Shown here piece by piece: positions 43,425 through 52,366 of a DNA stretch of 64,000 nucleotides. This DNA is from Myxococcus landrumus (lineage in GTDB: Bacteria > Myxococcota > Myxococcia > Myxococcales > Myxococcaceae): assembly GCF_017301635.1 (NCBI RefSeq), contig NZ_CP071091.1, positions 9,850,501 through 9,914,500 on the forward strand, written 5' to 3'. Within the stretch, counting starts at the first letter, position 1. Each line of letters begins with the position of its first letter. Both the position numbers and the translations under genes were made by a program. Under the pieces are notes generated by a model. That model saw only the letters and a list, made by a program, of their open reading frames with translations. It had not been told where the DNA came from and searched no databases.

Positions 43425-46400
43425 ATGGGATTCAGGATGTCGTGGGGGCGCTCGCTCATGGCGGGCGCTCTGGTTTCGATGTGGGCGCCGGGGTGTCGAC
43501 CCGGCCAGGATGAGGTGGGCGCTTCCCCGGAGGCGCCTCGGGCGGACCTGGCGACGCAGACCCAGGAATTGACGTGTGGCACCAGTCAGGTCCCGGTGAT
43601 GACCAGTGCCACGTTGCCAGGTGGCATCGTGACTCGCTCGGGGGTTTACAGTGCCGGGTACGAGGCCTGGCTGGCCTTCGACGCGGTCGACAGCACCAGC
43701 TCCATGTGGATCTCCGGGCTGCAGCAGACCCCCGCGTGGATTGGCTACGAATGGACGGACGGCCCTCGGCAGATCATCCGCTACGCCATCCGCTTCGCGA
43801 ATGGCTCGCTCACGTCTCGTGCGCCGAAGGACTGGACGCTCCAGGCCTGGAATGGCTCGCAGTGGGTGGTGGTGGATACCCGGACGAACGAGGTGAACTG
43901 GGGCGGGACGGAGCGCCGGGTGTACTCGCTGGCGGCCTCCGCGACCTCCTCGAAGTTCCGCCTCCAGGTAACGGATGACAATGACACCCGCACGGGTGTC
44001 GAGGTCGTCTCGATGGGGCGGCTCGAACTGCTCGGCTGTCTGCCGGACACGACGCCTCCCACTGTGCCCGTCCTCTCGCACTTCAGCCCGGCCTCTCCGT
44101 CCAGCACGTCGACCCCCAACCTGATTGGGAACGCCGAGACGAGCTCGACGGTGCGTGTGTACGCCAACGCCAACTGCTCGGGGACGCCCGTCGTCTCCGT
44201 CACCGCGGGAACGGAGCGGACGTTCTTGGCGTCTGTCCCGGTGAATCCCAACGCGACGACGGTCCTCACCGCCACGGCGACGGACTCCGCTGGAAATGTG
44301 TCCGGGTGCTCGCAGCCGCTGAGCTACGTGCATGACAGCGTGGCGCCCGGGGTGCCGGTGATGACGGGCTTCCAGCCGGTGTCCCCGAGCAACTCGCTGA
44401 CGCCCCAGGTGCGCGGCACGGCGGAGAAGGGGAGCACGGTTCAAATCTTCAAGGGTTCGGGTTGTGTGGCGCCAGTCGTGGTGAGCGCCGTTGCGGATGC
44501 TTCCACCGGCGCGTTCGCTGCTTCCGTGACGGTCACCGCCAACACGACGACAGGTTTCTCCGCTCGGGCCCTGGACCTGGTGGGGAACGTGTCGGCCTGT
44601 GCACCGGTCATCAACTACGTGCATGACAGCGTGGCGCCCGGAGCACCCGTGATGACGGGCTTCCAGCCGGTGTCCCCGAGCAACTCGCTGACGCCCCAGG
44701 TGCGCGGCACGGCGGAGAAGGGGAGCACGGTTCAAATCTTCAAGGGTTCGGGCTGTGTGGCGCCGGTCGTGGTGAGCGCCGTGACGGATGCTTCCACCGG
44801 CGTGTTCGCTGCTTCCGTGACTGTCACCGCCAACACGACGACAGGCTTCTCCGCGCGGGCCCTGGACCTGGTGGGGAACGCGTCGACCTGTGCGCCGGTC
44901 ATCAGCTACCGGCATGACGGCATCGCCCCGCCCGCGCCGCAGTTCATGCCGGGCTTCATTCCCGTCGAGGGGAACGGCACCGTGGGCCTCGTCCGCGCCA
45001 CGGGGGAGGTGGGCTCGCGAGTCACGCTGTTCCTCAATGCCACCTGCGCCACCCTGTTCCAGCCCGCGGGTCCCTTCGTGGTGGGCATGGATGGGACGGT
45101 GGCGGTGGCGCTGACGCAGGGACAGCGAGCCGGGCCGCTGTTCGCGGATGCGCGAGACGGGGTGGGCAATCGCTCCGCGTGTGTTCCGGTGCCGGTGGGC
45201 TGCGACATGGGCTTCGCGGACTGCGATGGCAATCCGGCCAACGGCTGCGAGAAGGACCTGTTCTCGGACGAGGCGAACTGCGGGGCCTGCGGCACGGTGT
45301 GCGCGGGTGCTCCGTCCGCGCAGGCGGTGTGCGGCGCGGGGACGTGTGGCTTGGGCTGTGGGGTAGGGAGGTTCGACTGCGATGGCAATCCGGCGAACGG
45401 CTGCGAATCGCCCACGGCGTGTTCTCCGTCGACGTGTGTCGTGGACATCCCGTCGGAGCTGATGATCACGGACTTGTCCGTGGTGGAGGACCCGCTCCGG
45501 ACCACGGGCGATGGCGTGTGGACCTTCGGTCACCTCATGCGCGAGATGAACGGCGGTCAGGACCCGTCGGACCTGGTACGCGACTGGCTGTCCACCTGGA
45601 TGTCGGACCAGTTCATCGGCATGACGGACGTCCAGGCGCGGCCGAACATGGCGGGGCTGGTGCTCCAGCCCTGGGAGAGCTTCGGTCTCCCGCTGGACTT
45701 CAACGTCTCCCCCTTCCGCCTGCTGGCCATCGTCAACCGGATGGACTTGCGCAAGGAGGGCGAGTTCGCGGGCGAGGGACGCTTCGTGTTCGGTGTGACG
45801 GACCCCGGCGGCAATCCCATGCCGTTCACCGTCATCCTGGAGTACATCCTGCCCGGTGGCTCACCCGCCGAGTTCCAGCGCTGGGCGCGAGACTGGCATG
45901 AGCTGGGGCGCATCGGTGTCGGGAACCCGGGCTACAACGAGAAGCTCGAGGCCCTCACGGACCGCTTCACGAAGTCCTTCGTCGCGCGGGGCGCGTACCT
46001 GGGAAGCGCCATCCATCAGGTCCGAACGAATGAGAACGTGTTGGACCCGCTCTGGGAGCTGCGCGAGTTCCACCTGGGCCCCGAAGGGCTGACGCCCGCG
46101 CACGTCGCGCTGACACCCAACCTGTTCCTGAACGGCTCGCGCATCCTGTCGGACTACGTCAACCTGAACATGTCCTCCATCCTCTCGGAGACGCACACCG
46201 TCCCAGAGCTCTTCGAGGACCAGACCCTGCTCGCGGGCTCCGCGCTGACGCCGTTCAACTTCGCCTGGGCCGTGCCCGTGGTTTCCACCGAGGCGCGCCA
46301 CAAGTTCTCGGTGAACACCTGCAATGGCTGTCACGCGGGGGAGACGAATACCTTCTTCTTGCACGTGACACCTCGTGCCGAGGGGCAACCTACGGCCCTG

Positions 46401-46652
46401 TCTCCCTTCCTCATGGGGACCGGGGACATGCCAGACCGGTTCGACTCCTCCGTGACGCGGAGCTTCGCGGACCTGTCCCGACGCCAGACGGACCTGGCGG
46501 CGCTCGTGTGCGGTGTGCCGACGGCGAATCCGCTGGCGCAGGCGAAGGAGACCCTGGGCGCATCGATGCTCTCGGGCTCGCGTGAATCGGTCCGCCCCTC
46601 GGTGCCAGGCTTCCCTCCGGCCTCCAACCTGCCGCCGGGTCGCGTCCACTGA
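43425..46652 (+). CDS. Discoidin-domain lipoprotein with Ig repeats and a CXXCH motif
   Basis: ATG 43425 follows GAGGGGG. The 1075-residue lipoprotein (MWAPGC) starts with an F5/8 type C (discoidin) domain (about 45-205; AWIGYEWTDGPRQIIRYAIRF). Then come four Ig-like repeats of about 97 residues (VPVMTGFQPVSPSN ... GTAEKGSTVQIF), two of them nearly identical in DNA. Next are two Cys-rich MYXO-type units (FADCDGNPANGCE, FDCDGNPANGCE). The C-terminal 450 residues contain Cys966-Asn-Gly-Cys969-His970, the heme c attachment motif CXXCH, in NTCNGCHAGET. Whether heme is attached is unknown; some secreted myxobacterial proteins carry this region. It ends at a strong terminator. Confidence 0.85.
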   Translation: MGFRMSWGRSLMAGALVSMWAPGCRPGQDEVGASPEAPRADLATQTQELTCGTSQVPVMTSATLPGGIVTRSGVYSAGYEAWLAFDAVDSTSSMWISGLQQTPAWIGYEWTDGPRQIIRYAIRFANGSLTSRAPKDWTLQAWNGSQWVVVDTRTNEVNWGGTERRVYSLAASATSSKFRLQVTDDNDTRTGVEVVSMGRLELLGCLPDTTPPTVPVLSHFSPASPSSTSTPNLIGNAETSSTVRVYANANCSGTPVVSVTAGTERTFLASVPVNPNATTVLTATATDSAGNVSGCSQPLSYVHDSVAPGVPVMTGFQPVSPSNSLTPQVRGTAEKGSTVQIFKGSGCVAPVVVSAVADASTGAFAASVTVTANTTTGFSARALDLVGNVSACAPVINYVHDSVAPGAPVMTGFQPVSPSNSLTPQVRGTAEKGSTVQIFKGSGCVAPVVVSAVTDASTGVFAASVTVTANTTTGFSARALDLVGNASTCAPVISYRHDGIAPPAPQFMPGFIPVEGNGTVGLVRATGEVGSRVTLFLNATCATLFQPAGPFVVGMDGTVAVALTQGQRAGPLFADARDGVGNRSACVPVPVGCDMGFADCDGNPANGCEKDLFSDEANCGACGTVCAGAPSAQAVCGAGTCGLGCGVGRFDCDGNPANGCESPTACSPSTCVVDIPSELMITDLSVVEDPLRTTGDGVWTFGHLMREMNGGQDPSDLVRDWLSTWMSDQFIGMTDVQARPNMAGLVLQPWESFGLPLDFNVSPFRLLAIVNRMDLRKEGEFAGEGRFVFGVTDPGGNPMPFTVILEYILPGGSPAEFQRWARDWHELGRIGVGNPGYNEKLEALTDRFTKSFVARGAYLGSAIHQVRTNENVLDPLWELREFHLGPEGLTPAHVALTPNLFLNGSRILSDYVNLNMSSILSETHTVPELFEDQTLLAGSALTPFNFAWAVPVVSTEARHKFSVNTCNGCHAGETNTFFLHVTPRAEGQPTALSPFLMGTGDMPDRFDSSVTRSFADLSRRQTDLAALVCGVPTANPLAQAKETLGASMLSGSRESVRPSVPGFPPASNLPPGRVH
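44331..44912 (+). repeat. Two tandem 291-bp units, nearly identical
   Basis: Units at 44331-44621 and 44622-44912 encode 97 residues each with only scattered third-position and a few amino-acid differences. They are in frame within the Ig-like part of the discoidin lipoprotein gene, indicating recent duplication or gene conversion. Confidence 0.9.
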
Positions 46653-46670
46653 GCTGAGCTGAATGTCGTG

Positions 46671-46707
46671 AGACAGGGCGCCCGTGTGCATCGCGGGTGC
46701 CCTGTCT
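46671..46707 (+). terminator. Intrinsic terminator with T-rich tail
   Basis: AGACAGGGC (46671-46679) pairs with GCCCTGTCT (46699-46707), with extra inner pairing CCCG/CGGG, followed by TGTTTCT. Confidence 0.8.
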
Positions 46708-46817
46708 GTTTCTCGGGGGCCGCTCGCCATCCGATGGAACGTGCCTGTTCACGGATTCATCCCCGTCGACGTGAGCGCTGGAGGGGAAGAACACATGTTC
46801 AGAATGCACTCCGTCAC

Positions 46818-46836
46818 TGTTGTCATGTAGACAACA
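46818..46836. promoter_or_regulatory. Inverted repeat TGTTGTC-N5-GACAACA upstream of the metalloprotease
   Basis: Perfect 7-bp arms with 5-bp spacer, 20 bp before the start codon and just before the ribosome site. Position and form suit a repressor operator or an RNA hairpin over the translation start. Confidence 0.5.
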
Positions 46837-46856
46837 ACAAAGCGAGGGGGCAGTCC

Positions 46857-49800
46857 ATGCAGAGGTATTGGGGAGTGCTGGCTGGCGCGGTGTTGCTTGT
46901 TTCATGCGGCGAGTCGACGAGCGAACCGGTGAAGACTCCAGTGCATGTTGAGGTCGAGCGTGAGTGGGCGGCACGCGGCTTCGATTCACACAAGATGTCG
47001 GTGGTGCCTCGGAAGGAAGGCGTGGACACGCATCACCAGCTCCGGGTCAACGAGGTGCCGGTGTGGGGCGTGGGCGCGAAGACGCTGAACGGGAAGACGC
47101 GAGTCACCCCGGTTCGCATCGAGCCCACCGCGAAGGTCGAGACCCAGGCGCGCATCACTCCGGGCGAGGCCGAGGCGGCGGCGCTCTCCGCGCTGGGTGA
47201 CCCCTCCGCCGTGGTGATACGTGGCGGAGAGCTGGTGCTGCTCCCTCAGGAGGAGCGGCGGCTCAAGCCCGGCGTGCGGGCCACGGGCTCCCACGACGCC
47301 ACGCAGTTCGAGCGGGTCATCACCGGGCTGACGCCCATCTACAGGCTGACGCTCTCCACCGGTGGTCCGGGCTCGCGCGGGTCCTTTCCGCGTGAGTGGG
47401 TGGGCGAGGTCGACGCGCGGTCGGGCGAGGTCCGCCGAGTGGTGCCGACGGAGGTTCACGCCACCTACGCCAACGCGTCCTTGAAGGGCCGCTACTCCGG
47501 CACCAACACCTTCTCGGTCCTCGTGAACACCGTGAAGGCGCTGTACAAGCTCGAGGACAAGCGGGGCAACAAGTTCCTCGCCACGCGCCAGAACTCGGAT
47601 GGGTCGATTACGTATCTCGACTACTCGAGCCCCGATGCGATTTTTGGTGACGGTGCGCTGTACACCATCGGCGCTGATACCCGGAGCGCGAACGGAGAGA
47701 CGGCCGCGGCCGATGCCTTCTTCGCCTCGAACATGACGTCGACCATGTTCGAGTACTTCCTTGGCCGGACGGGGACGCGGGCCATTCCCACGATGGAGTT
47801 CAAGCTCCACTATCCCTGGGACAACGCGGGCTACATTCCAAGCAACAATGACCCGAGGGTCCTCATCGGCTACGAGACCTATCCGCCGCTGCCAGGGATG
47901 ACGACGCTCGTTCCCCTCGCGGCCACGGATATCATCGCCCATGAAATCGCCCACGACTTCTTCATGCGCGAGATCTGGGGAGATCCCGCGCTGGGCTCCG
48001 GAGCGACCGGGGAAATCGCCTCCCTCAATGAGGGCGCGGGCGACATCATGGGCTTCTTCACGGAGCTGGGGCGCGACACCCTCAAGCGGCGCCCGCTGAA
48101 CGAGATTGACCAGGTCCTCTTGCGCCCCGCCAACCTGACGATAGGGGAGGACACGGGCACGGTGGGTCGCAACCTCCTCACGCCCATCCAGATGGAGTGG
48201 GATGAGACCGTCATTCAGATGGACGGTCACGATGGCTGCGGGCCCATCGACCGGATGTTCCTGCTGCTGGCCTATGGCTGTCAGCCGCTCGCACAGGGGG
48301 AGACTCCAGGGCCTTGGCAGTGCGAGCGGGTCCCCGGAGGCTTCACGGGCATCGGTCCCTCCACCGCGGCGGTCATCTGGACCCGCACGGTGGAGGCGCT
48401 CCCGGTGGGCGCGGACTATGCCCAGACACGAGAGTCCGCGCTCCTGGCCGCCGAGGTGATCGACGGCCCCTCCGCCTCGACGAAGATGCGCGCGGTCGCC
48501 TCCGCCTTCGCGGCGATCAACGTGGGTCTGGCGCCAGACAACAATCCGCCACAAGCGACGCTGACCTGCCGGCAGCGAGGCTCGGACATCGAGTGCTCCG
48601 GGACCATCACCGACGCGGAGACTCCCAACCAGGCCCGGCAGGCTCCGCGCCTCGTGGTCGATGGCGGTGTGCAGACGGTCCTGCTCTCGAGCTTTGAGTT
48701 CACGCAGCTCATCCCCGCGGGAGCGCTTTCCACGGGGCCCCACACCATCACCCTCCAGGCCTGGGACCTCTGGAACAATCAGGTGACCCGGAGCGTGACC
48801 GTGACGCTGGACCGCACGCCGCCCACCGCTTCGCTCACCGTCACGGGTGCGCTGAAGCAGCCGTGGTTCCTGGTCACCGCGAACGACGCGTCGGGGATTG
48901 AGTCGGTCGACTTCTACAGGAGCGGACAGTGGCTCGTGTCGCTCCTGGCGGGGCCCTTCGAGCATCAGTTCGACACCACCACCTGGGCCGATGGTGTGTA
49001 CCCGATGACCATCAAGGTCTCCGACATGGCTGGGAACGTGACGACGCTCACCCACACGTTGAGGGCCGACAACACGCCGCCGACGGCGTCGATGGCCGTG
49101 AGCAGCAGCGGGCCGCCGTTCACTGTCGGCGCCACCGTGAGCGATGCGTCCGCGATCATCCTGGTGGACTTCAAGGTGGACGGAGTGGTGTTCGCCACGA
49201 GGACGAACTCCGCGACGTCGTACTCCGCCGCCTACTCGCCGACGGATGGACTGGCGCACAACCTGTCGGTCGAGGTCACTGACGCGCTTGGGAACAAACG
49301 GGTCGTGACCCAGGCCGCGCCGCTCGACCGGACTCCGCCCACGGTGGGGTTCACGGCGACGCAGTGGCAGACCACGGTGACGCTCAATGTGAACGTCAGC
49401 GACACGTGTGGCATCCAGTACCCGTACGCGCTCTTCGTGGATGGCACCCTGGTCGCCCAGCCCACCACGCCGGGCTATGTGCTGACCTTCGGTGGCGAGA
49501 TGGCTCCGGGAACGCATGTGTTCCAGGCGGTGGCGTTGGACCGGTGTGGGAACACGGCCAACTTCTCGGCTTCGTTCGCCAAGTCGAACTCTCCGCCGGT
49601 GATTTCGTCCATCACGCGTGACGACTCCCAGCCGAAGAAGCCGAAGTTCACCGTCAACTGCACTGACGCGGAGGGAATCCACCATGTGGAGCTGCGTGAG
49701 AACGGCGTCATCCTCCAGTCCGACACCACCGCGCCGTATGAGTTCGTCATCGACACCTCCTCGCGCATGGATGGCAGCTACACGGTGCTGTTCCAGTGCT

Positions 49801-50159
49801 CGGACAACGCGGGCTTCGCCAGCAGCCCGGAGACGCGGACGGTGACCGCGGACAACACAGGCCCGAGCGTTGGCCTGCGTGTCTCGGGCTCAGGCCGCAC
49901 CTATCTGGTGTCGGCGGGCGCGGTGAGCGACCCAAGGGGTGTGCAGTCCGTGCTGCTGGTCGGTGGTCTGTTGCCGGGCTTCAGCGACACGAGGACCGCG
50001 GCTCCTTACGAGTACCTGTGGACGCTCCCGGGCACGGGGCTGATCCAGACCTTCCTCCCGTTCTCCGTCACGGCGCGCGACACCTGGGGCAATGAGACCT
50101 CGCGCAGCCTCAACTGCTACGTGGACACCGCGTCGACCACGGTGCTGGATTGTTTCTGA
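46857..50159 (+). CDS. M4-like (thermolysin-type) metalloprotease lipoprotein with Ig-like repeats
   Basis: ATG 46857 follows GAGGGGG. The 1100-residue lipoprotein (LLVSC, Cys17) has an N-terminal propeptide-like region (FTP/PepSY style, to about 190), then a catalytic region with the zinc motif HEIAH (His362, Glu363, His366) and the third ligand Glu392 in NEGAGDIMGF, 25 residues on, as in thermolysin-type M4 enzymes. After about residue 560 there are at least six Ig-like/bacterial adhesion repeats (DRTPPTASLTVTG, DNTPPTASMAVSSSG, DRTPPTVGFTAT). It is likely secreted to digest protein and matured by propeptide removal. An operator-like inverted repeat precedes it and a terminator follows. Confidence 0.9.
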   Translation: MQRYWGVLAGAVLLVSCGESTSEPVKTPVHVEVEREWAARGFDSHKMSVVPRKEGVDTHHQLRVNEVPVWGVGAKTLNGKTRVTPVRIEPTAKVETQARITPGEAEAAALSALGDPSAVVIRGGELVLLPQEERRLKPGVRATGSHDATQFERVITGLTPIYRLTLSTGGPGSRGSFPREWVGEVDARSGEVRRVVPTEVHATYANASLKGRYSGTNTFSVLVNTVKALYKLEDKRGNKFLATRQNSDGSITYLDYSSPDAIFGDGALYTIGADTRSANGETAAADAFFASNMTSTMFEYFLGRTGTRAIPTMEFKLHYPWDNAGYIPSNNDPRVLIGYETYPPLPGMTTLVPLAATDIIAHEIAHDFFMREIWGDPALGSGATGEIASLNEGAGDIMGFFTELGRDTLKRRPLNEIDQVLLRPANLTIGEDTGTVGRNLLTPIQMEWDETVIQMDGHDGCGPIDRMFLLLAYGCQPLAQGETPGPWQCERVPGGFTGIGPSTAAVIWTRTVEALPVGADYAQTRESALLAAEVIDGPSASTKMRAVASAFAAINVGLAPDNNPPQATLTCRQRGSDIECSGTITDAETPNQARQAPRLVVDGGVQTVLLSSFEFTQLIPAGALSTGPHTITLQAWDLWNNQVTRSVTVTLDRTPPTASLTVTGALKQPWFLVTANDASGIESVDFYRSGQWLVSLLAGPFEHQFDTTTWADGVYPMTIKVSDMAGNVTTLTHTLRADNTPPTASMAVSSSGPPFTVGATVSDASAIILVDFKVDGVVFATRTNSATSYSAAYSPTDGLAHNLSVEVTDALGNKRVVTQAAPLDRTPPTVGFTATQWQTTVTLNVNVSDTCGIQYPYALFVDGTLVAQPTTPGYVLTFGGEMAPGTHVFQAVALDRCGNTANFSASFAKSNSPPVISSITRDDSQPKKPKFTVNCTDAEGIHHVELRENGVILQSDTTAPYEFVIDTSSRMDGSYTVLFQCSDNAGFASSPETRTVTADNTGPSVGLRVSGSGRTYLVSAGAVSDPRGVQSVLLVGGLLPGFSDTRTAAPYEYLWTLPGTGLIQTFLPFSVTARDTWGNETSRSLNCYVDTASTTVLDCF

Positions 50160-50172
50160 GGTCGTGAGTCCC

Positions 50173-50195
50173 GGGCTGCGCTGCTTGGGCAGCCC
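50173..50195 (+). terminator. Hairpin after the metalloprotease gene
   Basis: GGGCTGC (50173-50179) and GCAGCCC (50189-50195) followed by CTCTT; 13 bp after the stop and 27 bp before the convergent gene end. Confidence 0.65.
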
Positions 50196-50221
50196 CTCTT
50201 CGTCAAAGAGCAGCTCTCACC

Positions 50222-50683
50222 TCAAGCGGAGGTGCGGAGCTGCTCCACGAAGGCCTGGGCGGCGGAGGACTCCACGCCATGGAGTCGCGCCATGTCGCGA
50301 GCGATATCGGAGGGGTCGTCCCCCATGCGCAGCTGCATGCGGATGTTGTGCTCGAAGGGCTGGAGGATGCGCAGCGCGTCCTCGCCTCGGGCTTCTTTGA
50401 CAACAGGGGCCGCGCGCTGACGCGAACGTCCCATCTCCGCGCGTGCCTGCACGTAGGTCACGATGTTGGACAGCAGGTAGTACCAGGTCACGAAGAAGGA
50501 AATCGTGCCCCACCAGCCCAGGGTGAGATTGCGCAGGGTGTGGTGCCAGAAGGACTTGCCCAGACATGCCCGGCACAGCTCCGCGGCCGTTGTATAGGAG
50601 CGACGCGCGAACAACATGCCGACGTTGTGGTGAAGCTCGACAAAGGCGGTCGCATCTGACCGGGAGCAGTGGTCGCATCGCAT
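50222..50683 (-). CDS. Zinc-ribbon membrane protein
   Basis: The start ATG 50683 (MRCDHCSRSDAT) follows AGGGTG. The 153-residue protein has CDHC near the N-terminus and CRAC about 35 residues later, forming one likely zinc ribbon, then one to two membrane segments (LTLGWWGTISFFVTWYYLLSNIVTYV), then a soluble helical tail (EDALRILQPFEHNIRMQLRMGDDPSDIARDMA). This type is common in myxobacteria as small membrane proteins of unknown role. It is convergent with the metalloprotease gene and divergent from the hydrolase at 50977. Confidence 0.75.
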   Translation of the reverse strand: MRCDHCSRSDATAFVELHHNVGMLFARRSYTTAAELCRACLGKSFWHHTLRNLTLGWWGTISFFVTWYYLLSNIVTYVQARAEMGRSRQRAAPVVKEARGEDALRILQPFEHNIRMQLRMGDDPSDIARDMARLHGVESSAAQAFVEQLRTSA

Positions 50684-50976
50684 GGCGACGCACCCTAGTG
50701 GGTTCCACGATGGGGTTCGAGCCTGTGGTTGCACGCCCAGGAAGCCCTGGCGACCCACGCGACTCCAATGGTCCGTGATGGGCAGACGGCACCAAGGGTC
50801 GCCGACGTCTCGGTGGCGCGTGGTCCAGCCCGATGCTCGCGTGTCACGGCGGACAGGGGTGGTGCGTGATGGTGCGGGGCCCACGGCCGTCCATCGTGGC
50901 GCCGGACAACGTGTGGCCTGCGCCGCTCACGGAGAGTTTGAGACCGTCCAGGCTCATGGTGCCGACGCGTCTGGGG

Positions 50977-52110
50977 ATGGACTCCATACTTTCGCGCATG
51001 GCCTTGACCTCCGCGGAGTCCGCGCGAAGCGCCCTTCAGTCCCATCGGGTGAGGGAGGGCGTGCGACGCTGGCTGCCTCTTGGCGTGGGCTTGTGGCTTC
51101 TGCCGGTTGCGCTGCCGCTCGGTGTGGCCGCGCTGCGCATCCATGCGTCCGCTTCGGGCTGGGGTTATGTCGTGGGGCTCTGGATTGTGACGCTGGGGTT
51201 GCTCTCGCTTCGATGGCGGCGTCGACGGGGGCTGACCCGCGCCGGGCTGGGACTGTTGTTGCTGGTGGCCGCGTCGCGGCTTGTCGCTTCGGAGGGCGAA
51301 CATCTGCGACTCGTGCGGCTTCCCGAGGGCACGCCTCACTGGGCGAACCGCCTGGTGTCCGAGCGGGATGGGACCCTGTTCGCGGCGCATGCATTGGTCC
51401 TCACCAGGTCTCTTCCTCGCTCCGATTCGGGGGAATTCCTCGCGGCCATGGAGACCGCCTTTGACCGTCTGGATGGCGCGGGCGGGGTCAGCACTCCGGC
51501 GGTCTCCACCTACCTGGGGATGCAGTCTCCAGCGGGCTTCGACGCCGTGGTCATTCCCGCTCGAGGGAAGGCCGCCCCCGAGGTCGCGGTTGTCTTCCTT
51601 CATGGCTATGCGGGCAACTTCGCCGTGTATTGCTGGCAGATGGCACAGGCGGCGTGGGCCATCGACGCCTTGACGGTTTGTCCGTCGGTGGGCCCCTCGG
51701 GGGCGTGGGGAACGGCGAACGGTGCCCGCACGTTGGATGCAACGCTCGATTGGGTCGCGAGCCAGGGCATCCGCCGGGTCTACCTGGGTGGGCTCTCGAA
51801 TGGAGGGCTGGGAGCGAGCCTGCTCGTGAATGACGTGGCCCATCCGCGCATCGCGCTCAGTGGGTTGGTGCTCATCTCCGGCGCCAGCTCCAAGGCCCCC
51901 ATCCCTCGTGTCCCGACGCTGGTGGTTCAGGGGCGACACGACACCATGATGCCCACGCGCGACATGCGCACCTATGTCGCGAGCGCGGGACGCGTCGCCT
52001 CATACGTCGAGGTGGACAGCGGTCACTTCGCGTTCCTCGACCGGAGGGACGAGTGTGAGCGCGCCATCGCCACCTGGCTGGTGCGGCAGGAGAAACTGGC
52101 GGGACGCTGA
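50977..52110 (+). CDS. Membrane-anchored alpha/beta hydrolase
   Basis: The start is uncertain; ATG 50977 has GGGG upstream and gives 377 residues, ATG 50998 is also possible. Three N-terminal hydrophobic segments (WLPLGVGLWLLPVALPLGVAAL, GYVVGLWIVTLGLLSLRW, AGLGLLLLVAASRLV) lead to an alpha/beta hydrolase: VVFLHGYAGNFAVYC (oxyanion strand), YLGGLSNGGLGASLL (nucleophile Ser), VVQGRHDTMMPT (acid Asp) and SGHFAFLD (His). All three triad members are present, so it should be active, facing the periplasm or cytosol depending on topology. Substrate unknown. Confidence 0.78.
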   Translation: MDSILSRMALTSAESARSALQSHRVREGVRRWLPLGVGLWLLPVALPLGVAALRIHASASGWGYVVGLWIVTLGLLSLRWRRRRGLTRAGLGLLLLVAASRLVASEGEHLRLVRLPEGTPHWANRLVSERDGTLFAAHALVLTRSLPRSDSGEFLAAMETAFDRLDGAGGVSTPAVSTYLGMQSPAGFDAVVIPARGKAAPEVAVVFLHGYAGNFAVYCWQMAQAAWAIDALTVCPSVGPSGAWGTANGARTLDATLDWVASQGIRRVYLGGLSNGGLGASLLVNDVAHPRIALSGLVLISGASSKAPIPRVPTLVVQGRHDTMMPTRDMRTYVASAGRVASYVEVDSGHFAFLDRRDECERAIATWLVRQEKLAGR

Positions 52111-52366
52111 GAACGCATGGAGGCCCAGCCGCTCGATTCCTCTCCGGCGCGTCCCCCACGCCCCTCGAGGTCCCCGTGATGCAGAAGCGGGCCGTGTCCA
52201 TGGTGCCGCCTGTGAAGGAGGACCTCGCTCATCATCTTCGAACCAACCCAAGAGGGGGCTCTCCTACCTCGGTGGTGTGAGGGGCTCCGCGGATGCACCC
52301 GCGAACTTCGGGACATGGTTGCGCCTACAGTGGGTCGCCGGGCCGAACACGGAAGGGGTGGGACGC

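Noticed and set aside
42537..45533. 998-codon leftward open frame
   Set aside because: It crosses a strong terminator, a divergent promoter region and the discoidin lipoprotein gene; composition is Arg/His-rich shadow.
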